DNA of 64,000 nt from Pseudomonas shirazensis (GTDB taxonomy: Bacteria; Pseudomonadota; Gammaproteobacteria; Pseudomonadales; Pseudomonadaceae), in NCBI RefSeq assembly GCF_014268785.2, contig NZ_JABWRD020000001.1, forward strand, positions 248,001-312,000, written 5' to 3'. Shown one piece after another: positions 1 to 11,508 of this stretch. Every line of letters starts with the position of its first letter. Position 1 is the stretch's first letter. The notes beneath the pieces are model-generated. The model saw only the letters and a program-made list of their open reading frames with translations. It was not told the DNA's origin and made no database searches. The translations under genes and the position numbers were made by a program.

Positions 1-3000
1 GTGCGGCGTATGTCGCAGCACCTGCTGGCCTTGCTCGAACAGGTCAGCGCGCAGCCGCAGCTGGCGCTTGGCGATGTGCAGTTGCTTGATGCCGCCTCGC
101 GCACGCAATTGCTGCAGTGGGGCCAGTGCGCAGCGCCGGCGGCGCAGCGCTTGCTGGTCGAGCAGCTCAACGAACAGGCGCGCCTGACCCCGCAACAGCC
201 GGCTCTGCTCTGGGACGGCGGCAGCCTCGATTACGCCAGCCTGCACCAGCAAGCCAACCGCCTGGCGCACTACCTGCGCGACAAAGGTGTCGGCCCCGAT
301 ACCTGTGTGGCGATTGCCCTGCAGCGCTCGCCGCAGTTGTTGGTCGGCTTGCTGGCGATCCTCAAGGCCGGTGGCGCCTATGTGCCGCTGGACGTCGATT
401 ACCCTGCCGAGCGGCTGGCATTCATGCTCGCCGACTGCGGCGCGAGCCTGTTGCTCAGCCACAGCGACTGTCTGGCACAGCTGCCGCAGCGTGCCGAGGT
501 CAGCGTGATCGCCCTTGACCAGTTGCACCTGGACAGCTGGCCAAGCCATGCGCCGGGGCTGCATCTGGAAGGCGACAACCTCGCCTACGTAATCTACACC
601 TCAGGCTCCACCGGCCAGCCCAAAGGCGTCGGCAATACCCATGGGGCATTGGCCGAGCGCCTGCAGTGGATGCAGGCCAGCTATTCGCTGGAGGCCAGCG
701 ATGTGCTGCTGCAGAAGGCACCGATCAGTTTTGACGTGTCGGTCTGGGAGTGCTTCTGGCCACTGCTCACCGGTTGCCCGTTGGTCCTCGCCGGCCCCGG
801 CGAGCACCGTGATCCGCAGCGCATTGCCGAACTGGTGCAGCAATTTGGCGTGACCACGCTGCACTTCGTCCCGCCGTTGCTGCAGGTGTTTGTCGAGGAG
901 CCGCAGGCTGGGAGCTGCACGAGCCTGCGCCGGCTGTTCTCCGGTGGCGAGGCGTTGTCGGCCAGCCTGCGTGATCGGGTTCTGCAGGTACTGCCGCAGG
1001 TGCACCTACACAACCGCTATGGCCCGACCGAAACCGCAATCAACGTAACCCATTGGCATTGCCAGCCCAGCGATGGCGAGCGTTCACCGATTGGCAGGCC
1101 GCTGGCCAACGTGCTCTGCCAGGTGCTCGATGACGAGCTCGAGCTGAGCCCGCCAGGTGTGCCGGGCGAGCTGTGCCTGGGTGGCGTCGGCCTGGCTCGG
1201 GGTTACCTGGGCCGACCAGGGCTGACCGCCGAGCGCTTCGTGCCGCAGGCCGATGGCAACGGCGCGCGCCTGTACCGCAGCGGCGACCGCGTCCGTTGGT
1301 TGCCCGAGCATGCGGCGCTGGAATATCTGGGCCGGCTCGATCAGCAGGTCAAGGTCCGTGGCTTTCGGGTTGAACCCGAAGAAGTGCAGGCCTGCCTGCT
1401 GGCTCAGCGGGGCGTCTCTCAGGCGGTGGTGCTGATTCATCAGGACGCGGTTGGTGCGCAGTTGCTCGGCTATTACACCGGTAAGGAGCAGAGCTACGCG
1501 CTGCTGGCCGCACTGAGCGAGCGCCTGCCGGCCTATATGGTCCCGGCGCAATTGATCCACCTTGCTCAGATGCCCATCGGCCCGAGCGGCAAGATCGAGC
1601 GCAAGGCGCTGCCGGAGCCGGTCTGGCAGCAACGCCAGCACGTCGAGCCGCACACTGCGCTGCAACAGCAGATCGCGGCAATCTGGCGCGAAGTGCTCGG
1701 CGTGCCGCAGGTGGGCTTGCAGGATGACTTCTTCGCCCTCGGTGGCCACTCGCTGCTGGCCACCCAGATCGTCTCGCGCACACGCCAGGCGTTGGACGTC
1801 GAGCTGCCGTTGAAGACCTTGTTCGATGCCACCGAGCTGGGCGCATTCTGTGTCGAGATTGCCGGGCTGCGCGAGCGCGGCGAGCATAACCAGCAAGGCG
1901 CTATTGCGCGGGTCGACCGGCGCCAGGCGGTGCCGCTGTCGTATTCGCAGCAGCGCATGTGGTTCCTCTGGCAGATGGAGCCGGACAGCCCTGCCTACAA
2001 CGTCGGCGGCCTGGCGCGCCTGCGCGGCACCTTGCACGTGGACGCCTTCGAGCGCGCCCTGCATGCGTTGATTGCCCGTCACGAAACCCTGCGCACCACC
2101 TTCCCGAACATCGACGGCGTGCCGTACCAGTGCGTCGCCGAGCACAGCCCATTGCAGGTGCAGTGGCATGACTTCAGCGCGGTGGCTGCCGAGCAGCGCC
2201 AACAGCGCCTGCAAGCGCTGGCCGATCAACAGGCGCACCAGCCGTTCGATCTGGAGCGCGGTGCGCTGCTGCGCGCCTGCCTGGTCAAGGCCGGCGAGCG
2301 CGAGCACTACTTTGTCCTGACCTTGCACCATATCGTCACCGAAGGCTGGGCGATGGACATCTTTGCCCGCGAACTGGGTGAGCTGTACGAAGCCTTTGTC
2401 GATGATCGCGAGTCGCCGCTGGCGCCTTTACCAGTGCAGTACCTGGACTACAGCGTGTGGCAGCGGCAATGGCTGGAAGGCGGCGAAGGCCAGCGCCAGC
2501 TGGCCTACTGGCAGGCCCGGCTGGGCGATGAACAGCCGCTGCTGGAACTGCCCAGCGACCGCCCACGGCCGCCGGTGCAGAGCCATCAGGGCGGGCTGTA
2601 CCGCTTTGACCTCGACCCGGCACTGGCGGCGCGGGTGCATGCGTTCAATGGTGAGCGCGGCCTGACCCTGTTCATGACCATGACCGCCACTCTGGCGGCC
2701 TTGCTGCACCGCTACAGCGGCCAGCGCGACCTGCGCATCGGTGCGCCGGTGGCCAACCGGATTCGCCCGGAAAGCGAAGGCCTTATTGGCGCCTTCCTCA
2801 ACACCCAAGTGCTGCGCTGCGAGCTGGACGGGCAGATGCGTGCAGGCGACCTGCTCGAGCAACTGCGTGACACCATCGTGGCCGGCCAGTCACATCAGGA
2901 CCTGCCGTTCGAGCAACTGGTCGAAGCCTTGCAACCGGCGCGCAGCAGTGCCTACAACCCGCTGTTCCAGGTGATGTGCAACGTGCAGCGCTGGGCCTTC

Positions 3001-6000
3001 CAGCAAAGCCGCGAGCTGGCCGGGATGCAAGTCGACTACCTGCTCAACGACGCCAGTGCGACCAAGTTCGACCTGTACCTGGAAGTTACCGACCTGGACG
3101 GCCGCCTCGGCTGCTGCCTGACCTACAGCCGCGACCTGTTCGATGAACCGCGCATCGCCCGTATGGCCGAGCACTGGCAACAACTGCTGGCTGGGCTGAT
3201 CGCCGACCCGCAGCAGCGTCTGTGCGAGCTGCCGATGTTGGCCGCGGGCGAACAACAGGCGCTGCTTGACCAATTGCAGGGCGAGCCTGCTGGCGAGCTG
3301 CAAGACACCCTGCACGGTCTGTTCAGCGTGCAAGCCCAGCGCAGCCCGGATGCGCTGGCGCTGACCTTTGCCGGTGAACACCTCAGCTATGCCGCCCTCG
3401 ACCAGCAGGCCAATCGCCTGGCGCGGGTGCTGCGCGAGCGTGGCGTCGGCCCGCAAGTGCGGGTTGGCCTGGCACTTGAGCGCTCGCTGGAAATGGTCGT
3501 TGGCCTGTTGGCAATCCTCAAGGCCGGCGGTGCCTATGTGCCGCTCGACCCGGAATACCCGCTGCAACGCCTGCAGTACATGATCGAAGACAGCCGCATC
3601 GGCCTGCTGCTCGGCCAGCGCGATTTGTTCGAGCGGCTCGGCGAGCTGCCGGCCACTGTCGGCCGTTGGTGCCTTGAGGATGATGCCGCAGCCTTGGCTG
3701 ATTACAGTGATGCTGCGCTGACCAACCTCAGCCTGGCGCAACATCAGGCCTACCTGATCTACACCTCCGGCTCGACCGGCCAGCCCAAGGGCGTGGTGGT
3801 CAGCCACGGCGAAATCGCCATGCATTGCCAGGCCGTGATCAGCGCGTTCGGCATGCGCAGCGACGACTGCGAGCTGCACTTCTATTCGATCAACTTCGAT
3901 GCTGCCAGTGAGCGCTTGCTGGCGCCGCTGTTGTGCGGTGCGCGGGTGGTCTTGCGCGGGCAAGGGCAGTGGGGCGCCGAGGAAATCTGCCAGCTGGTGC
4001 GCGAGCAGCAGGTGAACATTCTTGGCTTTACCCCAAGCTACGGCAGCCAGCTGGCTCAATACCTGGCCAGCAGCGCCGAGCAATTGCCAGTGCGTCTGGT
4101 AATCACCGGCGGTGAAGCGCTGACCGGCGAGCACCTGCAGCGGATCCGCCAGGCGTTTGTTCCGCAGCAGCTGTTCAACGCCTATGGGCCGACCGAAACC
4201 GTGGTCATGCCGCTCGCGTGTCTGGCGCCGACGACGCTGCCGGCCGACGCTGGCAGCGTGCCGATCGGCCAAGTGATCGGCGCTCGCAGCGCGTACGTGC
4301 TGAATGACGATCTGGCGCTGTTGCCCCAGGGCGGCATCGGCGAACTGTACATCGGCGGCGCCGGCCTGGCTCAGGGTTATCACGACCGCCCCGGTTTGAC
4401 CGCCGAGCGTTTTGTCGCCGACCCGTTCAGCCGCGACGGCGGCCGCCTGTACCGCACCGGCGACCGCGTGCGCCTGCGCGCTGATGGCTTGGTCGAATAC
4501 GTTGGCCGTGCCGACCAGCAAGTGAAGATCCGTGGCTTCCGGATTGAACTGGGTGAAATCGAAAGCCGCCTGCAAGCTCATGCCGACATTGACGAAGCCG
4601 TGGTGCTGGCGCTGGATCTGCCCGGCGGCAAGCAACTGGTCGGTTATCTGGTCTGCGCTCAGGCCAACGCCGACGCGGTCACCCAGGCCGATCTGCGCGA
4701 AGCGCTGAAGGCTCATGCCCGCCGGCACCTGCCGGACTATATGGTCCCCGCACACCTGGTGCTGCTCGCCCAGCTGCCGCTGATGGGCAACGGCAAGCTC
4801 GACCGCCGCGCCTTGCCAGTGCCGGATCTGGAGCTGGTGCAGCTGCATTATCAAGCCCCGGCGAATGCGCTCGAGGAGCAACTGGCGCAGGTCTGGCGGG
4901 AGGTGCTCAACGTCACCCGAGTTGGCGTGCAGGACAACTTCTTCGAGCTGGGCGGCGATTCGATTCTGTCGATCCAGGTGGTCAGCCGGGCCCGCCAGCT
5001 GGGTCTGCAGTTCACCCCGCGCGACCTGTTCCAACACCAGACCATCCAGGCACTCGCCGCGGTGGTCAGGCACAGCGATGCGCCGAGCGTGATCGAGCAG
5101 GGCGCGCGGGTCGGCAGCAGCGCGTTGACGCCGATCCAGCAGTGGTTCTTCGACAGTGAAGTGGTCGAGCCGCAGCATTGGAACCAGGCCGTGCTGTTGC
5201 AGGTCCGTGAGCCATTGCTGGCGGCGAGCCTGGAACAGGCGCTGGCCGCGTTGCTGGTCCAGCACGACAGCTTGCGGCTGCGCTTCAGTCAGGTGAACGG
5301 TCGCTGGCACGGCGAGTATCAACAGCCGACCAGCGAGCAACTGCTGTGGACGGCGACGGTCGCCGATCTGGACGGCTGCCAGGCGCTGTATACCGATGTG
5401 CAACGCAGCCTCGACCTGCAGCAAGGGCCGCTGCTGCGCGCCTTGCTGGTCAGTGATGGGCAAGGCCAGCAGCGTTTGCTGGTCGTTATCCATCACCTGG
5501 TGGTCGATGGCGTGTCCTGGCGGGTGCTGCTCGAGGACTTGCAGGCGCTGTACCGCGGCGCCAATCTCGCGCCCAAGACCCATGCCATGGGCGACTGGGC
5601 AGCGCGTCTGGTCACCTATGCCGGCAGCGACTCGCTGCGCGATGAGCTTGGCTGGTGGCAGACGCAACTGGCTGGCGTGCGCCGTGAGCTGCCCTGCGAT
5701 CATCCTCAGGGCGGCAACCTCAACCGACATGCACAGACCCTGAGCATCAACCTTGAGGTCGAACAAACCCGCCAGCTGCTGCAGCAGGCGCCGGCGGCCT
5801 ATCACACCCAGGTCAACGACCTGCTGCTGACCGCCCTGGCGCGCACCCTGTGCCGCTGGAGCGGTGACCGCGAAGTGCTGGTGCAACTGGAAGGCCACGG
5901 CCGCGAAGGCTTGTTCGAAGACCTCGACCTGACCCGCAGCGTCGGCTGGTTTACCAATGCCTATCCACTGGCCTTGGCCATCGAGCCAGGCGACCACGAT

Positions 6001-9000
6001 CAGGCCCAGGCAAGCTCGATCAAACGCATCAAGGAGCAACTGCGCCAGGTGCCGCACAAGGGCATCGGTTACGGCGTACTGCGTTACCTCGCTGACGCCG
6101 CCAGCCGCGAAAGCATGGCAGCGCTGCCGCAGGCGCGGATCACCTTCAACTACCTCGGCCAGTTCGACCAGCAGTTCGATGCGCATGCGCTGTTCCAGCC
6201 GCTGGATGCGCCGGCGGGCCTGGCTCACGACCTCGACGCAGCGCTGCCCAACTGGCTCAGCGTCGATGGCCAGGTTTACGGCGGTGCCCTGCAACTGCGC
6301 TGGACCTTCAGCAGCGAGCGCTACGAGCACGCCACCATCGCCGCGCTGGCCGAAGACTATCGCCGCGAACTGCTGGCGCTGGTTGCCCATTGCCTGGCCG
6401 ATGGCAACGGCAGCTTCACCCCGTCGGACTTCCCCCTCGCGCACCTGAGCCAGGAGCAGATCGACAGCCTGCCCGTACCCGCTGCGCAAATCGACGACGT
6501 CTACCCGATGACGCCGATGCAGGAGGGCATGCTCCTGCATACCCTGCTCGAGCCAGGCACCGGCATCTACTACATGCAGGACCGCTACCGCATCAACAGC
6601 GCGCTCGAGCCGCAGCGCTTTGCCCAGGCCTGGCAGGCGGTAGTCGCCCGCCACGAAGCCCTGCGTGCCTCGTTCAGCTGGAGCGCCGGCGAAGCGATGC
6701 TGCAGATCATCCATAAGCCGGGCAACACCGCGGTCGACTATCAGGACTGGCGCGAGCTGGATGACGAGTCCCAGGAGCAACGTCTGCAAGCGCTGCATAA
6801 GCAGGAACGCGAAGCGGGCTTCGAATTGCTCAGCCAGGCGCCGTTCCACCTGCGCCTGGTGCGCGTGGCCGACGAGCGTTACTGGTTCATGATGAGCAAT
6901 CACCACATCCTGATCGATGCCTGGTGCCGCTCGTTGCTGATGAACGACTTCTTCGAGATCTATCAGGCGCTCGGTGAGGGCCGCCAGGCGCAACTGCCAG
7001 TGCCGCCGCGCTATCGCGATTACATCGGCTGGCTGCAACGTCAGAATCTCGATGAAGCGCGCCAGTGGTGGCAAGCCAACCTGGCCGGATTCGAGCGTGC
7101 CACGGCGCTGCCCAGCGATCGACCGCTGCGCCACGACCACGCCGGTGACGGCATGATCGTCGGCGACTGCTATACCCGCCTTCAGGTCGAGCAGGGCGCC
7201 CGCCTGCGCGAGTTGGCCCAGGCCCACCAGTTGACCATCAATACCTTCGCCCAGGCGGCCTGGGCACTGGTGCTGGCGCGCTACAGCGGCGAGCGCGACG
7301 TGGTCTTCGGCGTTACCGTGGCTGGGCGGCCGGTGAGTATGCCGCAGATGCAGCGCACGGTTGGCCTGTTCATCAACAGCGTGGCCCTGCGTGTGCAATT
7401 GCCGGCGCCGGGGCAGCAGCAAAGTGTGCGGAAGTGGCTGCAGGGCCTGCTCGAGCGCAACATGGAGCTGCGTGAATACGAGTACCTGCCGTTGGTGGCG
7501 ATTCAGGAGCGCAGCGAGCTGCCTAAGGGCCAGGCGCTGTTCGACAGCCTGTTCGTGTTCGAGAATGCGCCAGTGGAAACCGCCGTGCTCGACCACGCCC
7601 AGCACCTCAATGCCAGCTCTGACTCGGGCCGGACCCACACCAACTTCCCGCTGACCGCAGTGTGCTACCCCGGTGATGACCTAGGCCTGCACCTGTCGTT
7701 TGACCAGCGCTATTTCGATCACGCCACGGTCGAGCGTTTGCTGGCCGAGTTCAAGCGCTTGCTGCTGGCGCTGGTTGAGGGCTTTGACGGCGAGGTCAGC
7801 GCGCTGGCGTTGCTCGGCGCTGAAGAACATCGCTTCCTGCTCGAAGACTGCAACCGCAGCGAGCACGCCTATAGCCTTGAGCAGAGCTATGTCGAGCTGT
7901 TTGAAGCACGCGTCGCCGCGCATCCGCAGCGGGTCGTGGCGCGCTGCCTGGAGGCCAGTTATGACTACGCCGGGCTCAACCTGGCCGCCAACCGCATGGG
8001 CCACGCGCTGTTCGCAGCGGGCGTCGCCATCGATCAACCCGTAGCCCTGCTGGCCGAGCGTGGCTTGCCGCTGCTGGGCATGATCGTCGGTAGCTTCAAG
8101 GCCGGCGCGGGCTATCTGCCGCTCGACCCCGGCTTGCCAGCGGCGCGCCTGCAACGCATCGTCGAGCTGAGCCGCACGCCGCTGCTGGTGTGCACCGCCG
8201 CCCACGCCGAACAGGCGCGGCAACTGCTGGATGAGCTGGCCGGTGCCGTACGGCCAACCTTGCTGGTGTGGGAAGAAATTCAGGCCAGCGCCGTGGCTAG
8301 CCATAACCCAGGCGTCTACAGCGGCCCGGACAACCTCGCCTATGTGATCTACACCTCCGGCTCCACCGGTTTGCCCAAGGGGGTGATGGTCGAGCAGCGT
8401 GGCATGCTCAACAACCAGTTGAGCAAGGTGCCGTACCTGGGGCTGGACGAGCACGACGTGATCGCCCAGACCGCGTCGCAAAGTTTTGATATTTCGGTCT
8501 GGCAGTTCCTCGCCGCGCCGTTGTTCGGTGCCCGCGTGGAGATCGTGCCGAACGCCATCGCGCATGACCCGCAAGGCTTGCTCAGCCATGTGCAGGCGAG
8601 CGGGATCAGCGTGCTGGAAAGCGTGCCGTCGCTGATTCAGGGCATGCTCGCCAACCCCGAGCAGCGCCTGGACCGGCTGCGCTGGATGCTGCCAACCGGC
8701 GAGGCGATGCCGCCCGAGCTGGCCGCGCAATGGCTGCAACGCTACCCGGCGATTGGCCTGGTCAACGCTTATGGGCCGGCCGAGTGCTCGGATGACGTGG
8801 CGTTCTTCCGCGTCGATGCAGCGTCGACCGAAGGCAGCTACCTGCCGATCGGTACGCCGACCGACAACAACCGGCTGTACCTGCTGGGTGAAGAACAGAC
8901 CCTGGTGCCGCTGGGTGCAGTGGGCGAGTTGTGCGTGGCCGGCACCGGGGTGGGCCGCGGCTATGTCGGCGACCCGGTGCGCACGGCACTGGCGTTCATC

Positions 9001-9729
9001 CCGCATCCATACGGCGCGCCGGGAGAGCGCTTGTACCGCACGGGTGATCTGGCCCGGCGCCGGGTAGACGGCGTGCTCGAATACGTCGGCCGCATCGATC
9101 ATCAGGTGAAGGTCCGCGGTTATCGGATCGAGCTGGGCGAGATCGAAGCGCGCCTGCATGAGCAAGGCGAGATCCGCGACGCCGCTGTCGGTGTGCAGGA
9201 AGGCGTCAACGGCAAGCATCTGGTCGGCTATCTGGTGGCGCATCACGGCGTGACTGCCGATGCAGCCTTGCTTGAACAGGTCAAACAGCGCCTGCGCAGC
9301 GACCTGCCGGAGTACATGGTGCCGTTGCACTGGGGCTGGTTCGACAGCCTGCCGCACAACGCCAACGGCAAGCTCGATCGCAAAGCGCTGCCAGCCATCG
9401 ATATAGGTGCTCAGCACAGCCAGGACTACCTGGCGCCGCGCAGCGAGCTGGAAGTGACACTGGCCGCGATCTGGGCCGATGTGCTCGGCAGCGAGCGGGT
9501 AGGCGTGCGCGACAACTTCTTCGAGCTTGGCGGCCACTCGCTGCTGGCCACTCAGATCGCCTCGCGGGTGCAGAAGCAGCTGCAGCTGAACGTGCCGCTG
9601 CGGGCAATGTTCGAGTGCAGCACGGTGGAGGAGCTGGCGCTGTATGTCGAAGGGCTGCAGGGCAGTGTGCTGGATGACGACAAGGTCGACCGCTTGAGCG
9701 ACCTGATGGCCGAGCTGGAAGGCTTCTGA
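1..9729 (+). CDS. pvdL: Pyoverdine chromophore peptide synthetase PvdL, C-terminal three modules (5' end outside window)
   Basis: Large modular non-ribosomal peptide synthetase, 3242 residues visible and open at the left edge. Order seen: tail of a C domain (1-30), A1 (about 45-540), carrier T1 with Ser584, C2 (about 643-1075), A2 (1100-1605), T2 with Ser1654, epimerase (1709-2130, HHLVVDG at 1831), C3 (2168-2600), A3 (2630-3125), T3 with Ser3180, and no thioesterase. Read by eye against GrsA, the A3 pocket is D-I-W-E-L-T-A-D-D, the known diaminobutyrate code. A1 reads D-V-W-H-F-G-R-I-N, close to glutamate codes. A2 sits before the epimerase. Glu, D-Tyr, Dab is the PvdL order, and the missing acyl-ligase, carrier and C domain would bring it to the usual length of roughly 4300. 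It acts in the cytoplasm and hands the acyl-tripeptide to the next synthetase, probably through its acidic C-terminal tail. The C2 motif is HHIVTEG and the C3 motif HHILIDA, both slightly off consensus. Confidence 0.9.
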   Translation: MRRMSQHLLALLEQVSAQPQLALGDVQLLDAASRTQLLQWGQCAAPAAQRLLVEQLNEQARLTPQQPALLWDGGSLDYASLHQQANRLAHYLRDKGVGPDTCVAIALQRSPQLLVGLLAILKAGGAYVPLDVDYPAERLAFMLADCGASLLLSHSDCLAQLPQRAEVSVIALDQLHLDSWPSHAPGLHLEGDNLAYVIYTSGSTGQPKGVGNTHGALAERLQWMQASYSLEASDVLLQKAPISFDVSVWECFWPLLTGCPLVLAGPGEHRDPQRIAELVQQFGVTTLHFVPPLLQVFVEEPQAGSCTSLRRLFSGGEALSASLRDRVLQVLPQVHLHNRYGPTETAINVTHWHCQPSDGERSPIGRPLANVLCQVLDDELELSPPGVPGELCLGGVGLARGYLGRPGLTAERFVPQADGNGARLYRSGDRVRWLPEHAALEYLGRLDQQVKVRGFRVEPEEVQACLLAQRGVSQAVVLIHQDAVGAQLLGYYTGKEQSYALLAALSERLPAYMVPAQLIHLAQMPIGPSGKIERKALPEPVWQQRQHVEPHTALQQQIAAIWREVLGVPQVGLQDDFFALGGHSLLATQIVSRTRQALDVELPLKTLFDATELGAFCVEIAGLRERGEHNQQGAIARVDRRQAVPLSYSQQRMWFLWQMEPDSPAYNVGGLARLRGTLHVDAFERALHALIARHETLRTTFPNIDGVPYQCVAEHSPLQVQWHDFSAVAAEQRQQRLQALADQQAHQPFDLERGALLRACLVKAGEREHYFVLTLHHIVTEGWAMDIFARELGELYEAFVDDRESPLAPLPVQYLDYSVWQRQWLEGGEGQRQLAYWQARLGDEQPLLELPSDRPRPPVQSHQGGLYRFDLDPALAARVHAFNGERGLTLFMTMTATLAALLHRYSGQRDLRIGAPVANRIRPESEGLIGAFLNTQVLRCELDGQMRAGDLLEQLRDTIVAGQSHQDLPFEQLVEALQPARSSAYNPLFQVMCNVQRWAFQQSRELAGMQVDYLLNDASATKFDLYLEVTDLDGRLGCCLTYSRDLFDEPRIARMAEHWQQLLAGLIADPQQRLCELPMLAAGEQQALLDQLQGEPAGELQDTLHGLFSVQAQRSPDALALTFAGEHLSYAALDQQANRLARVLRERGVGPQVRVGLALERSLEMVVGLLAILKAGGAYVPLDPEYPLQRLQYMIEDSRIGLLLGQRDLFERLGELPATVGRWCLEDDAAALADYSDAALTNLSLAQHQAYLIYTSGSTGQPKGVVVSHGEIAMHCQAVISAFGMRSDDCELHFYSINFDAASERLLAPLLCGARVVLRGQGQWGAEEICQLVREQQVNILGFTPSYGSQLAQYLASSAEQLPVRLVITGGEALTGEHLQRIRQAFVPQQLFNAYGPTETVVMPLACLAPTTLPADAGSVPIGQVIGARSAYVLNDDLALLPQGGIGELYIGGAGLAQGYHDRPGLTAERFVADPFSRDGGRLYRTGDRVRLRADGLVEYVGRADQQVKIRGFRIELGEIESRLQAHADIDEAVVLALDLPGGKQLVGYLVCAQANADAVTQADLREALKAHARRHLPDYMVPAHLVLLAQLPLMGNGKLDRRALPVPDLELVQLHYQAPANALEEQLAQVWREVLNVTRVGVQDNFFELGGDSILSIQVVSRARQLGLQFTPRDLFQHQTIQALAAVVRHSDAPSVIEQGARVGSSALTPIQQWFFDSEVVEPQHWNQAVLLQVREPLLAASLEQALAALLVQHDSLRLRFSQVNGRWHGEYQQPTSEQLLWTATVADLDGCQALYTDVQRSLDLQQGPLLRALLVSDGQGQQRLLVVIHHLVVDGVSWRVLLEDLQALYRGANLAPKTHAMGDWAARLVTYAGSDSLRDELGWWQTQLAGVRRELPCDHPQGGNLNRHAQTLSINLEVEQTRQLLQQAPAAYHTQVNDLLLTALARTLCRWSGDREVLVQLEGHGREGLFEDLDLTRSVGWFTNAYPLALAIEPGDHDQAQASSIKRIKEQLRQVPHKGIGYGVLRYLADAASRESMAALPQARITFNYLGQFDQQFDAHALFQPLDAPAGLAHDLDAALPNWLSVDGQVYGGALQLRWTFSSERYEHATIAALAEDYRRELLALVAHCLADGNGSFTPSDFPLAHLSQEQIDSLPVPAAQIDDVYPMTPMQEGMLLHTLLEPGTGIYYMQDRYRINSALEPQRFAQAWQAVVARHEALRASFSWSAGEAMLQIIHKPGNTAVDYQDWRELDDESQEQRLQALHKQEREAGFELLSQAPFHLRLVRVADERYWFMMSNHHILIDAWCRSLLMNDFFEIYQALGEGRQAQLPVPPRYRDYIGWLQRQNLDEARQWWQANLAGFERATALPSDRPLRHDHAGDGMIVGDCYTRLQVEQGARLRELAQAHQLTINTFAQAAWALVLARYSGERDVVFGVTVAGRPVSMPQMQRTVGLFINSVALRVQLPAPGQQQSVRKWLQGLLERNMELREYEYLPLVAIQERSELPKGQALFDSLFVFENAPVETAVLDHAQHLNASSDSGRTHTNFPLTAVCYPGDDLGLHLSFDQRYFDHATVERLLAEFKRLLLALVEGFDGEVSALALLGAEEHRFLLEDCNRSEHAYSLEQSYVELFEARVAAHPQRVVARCLEASYDYAGLNLAANRMGHALFAAGVAIDQPVALLAERGLPLLGMIVGSFKAGAGYLPLDPGLPAARLQRIVELSRTPLLVCTAAHAEQARQLLDELAGAVRPTLLVWEEIQASAVASHNPGVYSGPDNLAYVIYTSGSTGLPKGVMVEQRGMLNNQLSKVPYLGLDEHDVIAQTASQSFDISVWQFLAAPLFGARVEIVPNAIAHDPQGLLSHVQASGISVLESVPSLIQGMLANPEQRLDRLRWMLPTGEAMPPELAAQWLQRYPAIGLVNAYGPAECSDDVAFFRVDAASTEGSYLPIGTPTDNNRLYLLGEEQTLVPLGAVGELCVAGTGVGRGYVGDPVRTALAFIPHPYGAPGERLYRTGDLARRRVDGVLEYVGRIDHQVKVRGYRIELGEIEARLHEQGEIRDAAVGVQEGVNGKHLVGYLVAHHGVTADAALLEQVKQRLRSDLPEYMVPLHWGWFDSLPHNANGKLDRKALPAIDIGAQHSQDYLAPRSELEVTLAAIWADVLGSERVGVRDNFFELGGHSLLATQIASRVQKQLQLNVPLRAMFECSTVEELALYVEGLQGSVLDDDKVDRLSDLMAELEGF

Positions 9730-9741
9730 CAGCTGCGGCGG

Positions 9742-9760
9742 GCGGGCGCCTGTCGCCCGC
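9742..9760. other. GC-rich hairpin after pvdL
   Basis: A 7-bp perfect inverted repeat (GCGGGCG / CGCCCGC) with a 5-base loop lies 13 bases after the pvdL stop codon. No T run follows, so it may be only a weak terminator or an mRNA-end stabiliser before the separate pvdP promoter. Confidence 0.45.
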
Positions 9761-9782
9761 TCGCCGGCGCCTGGCCGAGCGT

Positions 9783-9806
9783 TAAATTCAACCTGTGGTT
9801 ATCCGT
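9783..9806 (+). promoter_or_regulatory. PvdS-type iron-starvation box of pvdP
   Basis: TAAAT at 9783-9787 and CGT at 9804-9806 are separated by exactly 16 bases. This is the known -35/-10 arrangement for the ECF sigma factor PvdS. It lies 50 bases before the pvdP start codon, so pvdP should be transcribed on its own under iron starvation as well as by any read-through from pvdL. Confidence 0.8.
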
Positions 9807-9855
9807 TCTAGCTTGGACACCACCTGCAGCACCATCGCATTTGATCAGAGGCGCA

Positions 9856-11475
9856 ATGACCATTTCTCGACGCGGCTTCATCGCTGGCCTGGCGCTGGCG
9901 GGGGCCACTGGCACGGCGGCTTACTACGCGCACAGGGAGCTGACCCACGACCCGGCCGACGACATCGTTACCCCCGGCGAAGCGACGGTGGAGCCTGCCG
10001 ATTTCACCGGCCAGGTGCTCGCCGAGCAGATGCGCGGTGTTTGGGACCTGCGCTTCGAGGGCGTTGATGGCGGACTGGAGGGCTTGCCACTCACGGGCGT
10101 GCAGGCGTTTATCGACGTCGCCACCAAGGGCCGTGGCCTGCGTGGTTTTGTCGATACTGGCGAGCAGTTGCGCGCTGACGGTGTGGCTGCCTACCGCATT
10201 CTCGGGGACCTGGTCGGGGCCAATTCGCGGCAGGTGCGCTGGCGTTTGATCAGCCTGCGCGGCGGCCCCAGCTACGAGTGCATCGCCAGCCTGGATGAGG
10301 TCTGGGGCGAGTTCGGCAATGCCGGCAACGCCAGCCTCAGTGGCCGCTTGCAACGGGTCGACCGCTCGCTGACCCTGCCGGTGCCGGACAGCCGCTTCGT
10401 TGCGATCAAACGCAGTTTCCCCGAAGCGCGTGAGCGCCTGAAGTACAACGCGGCGATGCAGGCCTGGGTGATCAGCCCCGAACATCGCTTGTTCCATCAG
10501 CTCTGGCACGCCACCCGCGACCAGTGGCACAAGCTCCCCGAAGACAAGCGCAACGCCCTGCGTGGGCTCGGTTGGCAACCCGGCCCACGTGAGCAGGAGC
10601 GCGATGCCCGCGGCCCGCGCAAGCACCGCAATGGCTCGGGTATCGACTTTCTGTTCATGCACCGGCACATGCTCGCGGCAGCGCGGCAGTTGCAGGACTT
10701 GCCCGCCTGGCAGCAGTTTCCGCTGCCGCAGCCCAACGTCGAGTTCGACCGTCAGGGCTTCGCCCGCTACCACGAAAACCACGACGGCTGCTGTGTGCCG
10801 CCCAGCTGGCAGGCGCCGGGTGACGAGCCGTATGGCCAGTGGGTGGCAGCGATCAAGGCCAGCGAAACGTTCTGCAGCAACTTCCAGGTGTGGGAGTCGC
10901 AGTATCAGGACCCGCAGTACCTGGCCAGGCTCAGCCTGGGCGAGCTTGGTTCGGAAATGGAAATGACCCTGCACGACTGGCTGCACATGTGCTGGGCCTC
11001 GGTCCCGCGCGACCCAAGCAACGGCGCTCCGGTACCGTTTGCCCGCGATCCGAGCGACTTTGCTGCGCGCTGGTTCGGTGCCGACAACGACTTTCTTGGC
11101 GATCCATTTTCATCCCACGTCAACCCGGTGTTCTGGGGCTTTCATGGCTGGATCGACGAGCGCATCGAGGACTGGTATCAGGCCCATGAGCGGCTGCACC
11201 CGGGCCAGGTGCGCCGGCTTGAGGTGAGCGGGGTGAAGTGGTTTGCGCCTGGACGCTTCGTCGAGGTCGGCGATCCGTGGCTGGGGCCGGACACCCACGG
11301 TTGCAGCAGCACGCCCGGCCTGCGCCTGGGCAAGTCGGTGGAAATGGACGTAGAGACCATGAAGCTGGCTCTGCGCATCACTTTTGGTGAAGACGACACG
11401 CTCGCCGGGTTGGTGCGCAAGGTGCCGCAGCGGCCTTGGTATGCGCGGCACTTGTCGCTGAAGAATATCGTCTGA
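9856..11475 (+). CDS. pvdP: Pyoverdine maturation tyrosinase PvdP
   Basis: 539 residues. PvdP is the periplasmic copper tyrosinase that oxidises the D-Tyr of ferribactin so that the pyoverdine chromophore can form. The N-terminus carries a Tat signal (S-R-R-G-F-I, then a hydrophobic stretch to about residue 25), as expected for a folded copper enzyme. Histidine groups typical of the two copper sites are visible: FMHRHML in the middle, then LHDWLHMCW and SSHVNPVFWGFHGWID near the C-terminus. The ATG at 9856 is chosen because AGAGG lies five bases upstream and it puts the twin arginines close to the start; an in-frame TTG at 9841 would add five residues. It has its own iron-starvation promoter and sits convergent to opmQ. 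Identification rests on the Tat signal, the copper motifs and the pyoverdine context. Confidence 0.9.
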   Translation: MTISRRGFIAGLALAGATGTAAYYAHRELTHDPADDIVTPGEATVEPADFTGQVLAEQMRGVWDLRFEGVDGGLEGLPLTGVQAFIDVATKGRGLRGFVDTGEQLRADGVAAYRILGDLVGANSRQVRWRLISLRGGPSYECIASLDEVWGEFGNAGNASLSGRLQRVDRSLTLPVPDSRFVAIKRSFPEARERLKYNAAMQAWVISPEHRLFHQLWHATRDQWHKLPEDKRNALRGLGWQPGPREQERDARGPRKHRNGSGIDFLFMHRHMLAAARQLQDLPAWQQFPLPQPNVEFDRQGFARYHENHDGCCVPPSWQAPGDEPYGQWVAAIKASETFCSNFQVWESQYQDPQYLARLSLGELGSEMEMTLHDWLHMCWASVPRDPSNGAPVPFARDPSDFAARWFGADNDFLGDPFSSHVNPVFWGFHGWIDERIEDWYQAHERLHPGQVRRLEVSGVKWFAPGRFVEVGDPWLGPDTHGCSSTPGLRLGKSVEMDVETMKLALRITFGEDDTLAGLVRKVPQRPWYARHLSLKNIV

Positions 11476-11484
11476 AGCCGGCCT

Positions 11485-11498
11485 GGGGCCGCGGCCCC
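11485..11498. terminator. Possible bidirectional hairpin between pvdP and opmQ
   Basis: GGGGCC-GC-GGCCCC is a perfect palindrome in the 33-base gap between the convergent stop codons of pvdP and opmQ. There is no T run on either side, so termination is a guess from position. Confidence 0.4.
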
Positions 11499-11508
11499 GG
11501 GCGCTCGC

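Noticed and set aside
2890..7638. A 1582-codon open frame antisense to the peptide synthetase (and a 618-codon one at 7681-9537)
   Set aside because: Both are shadows of the strongly biased GC-rich codons of pvdL; they have no ribosome site, no domain and low-complexity His/Gln/Arg composition.
9742..9760. The hairpin after pvdL as a proper terminator
   Set aside because: No T run follows, so it is listed only as a hairpin.
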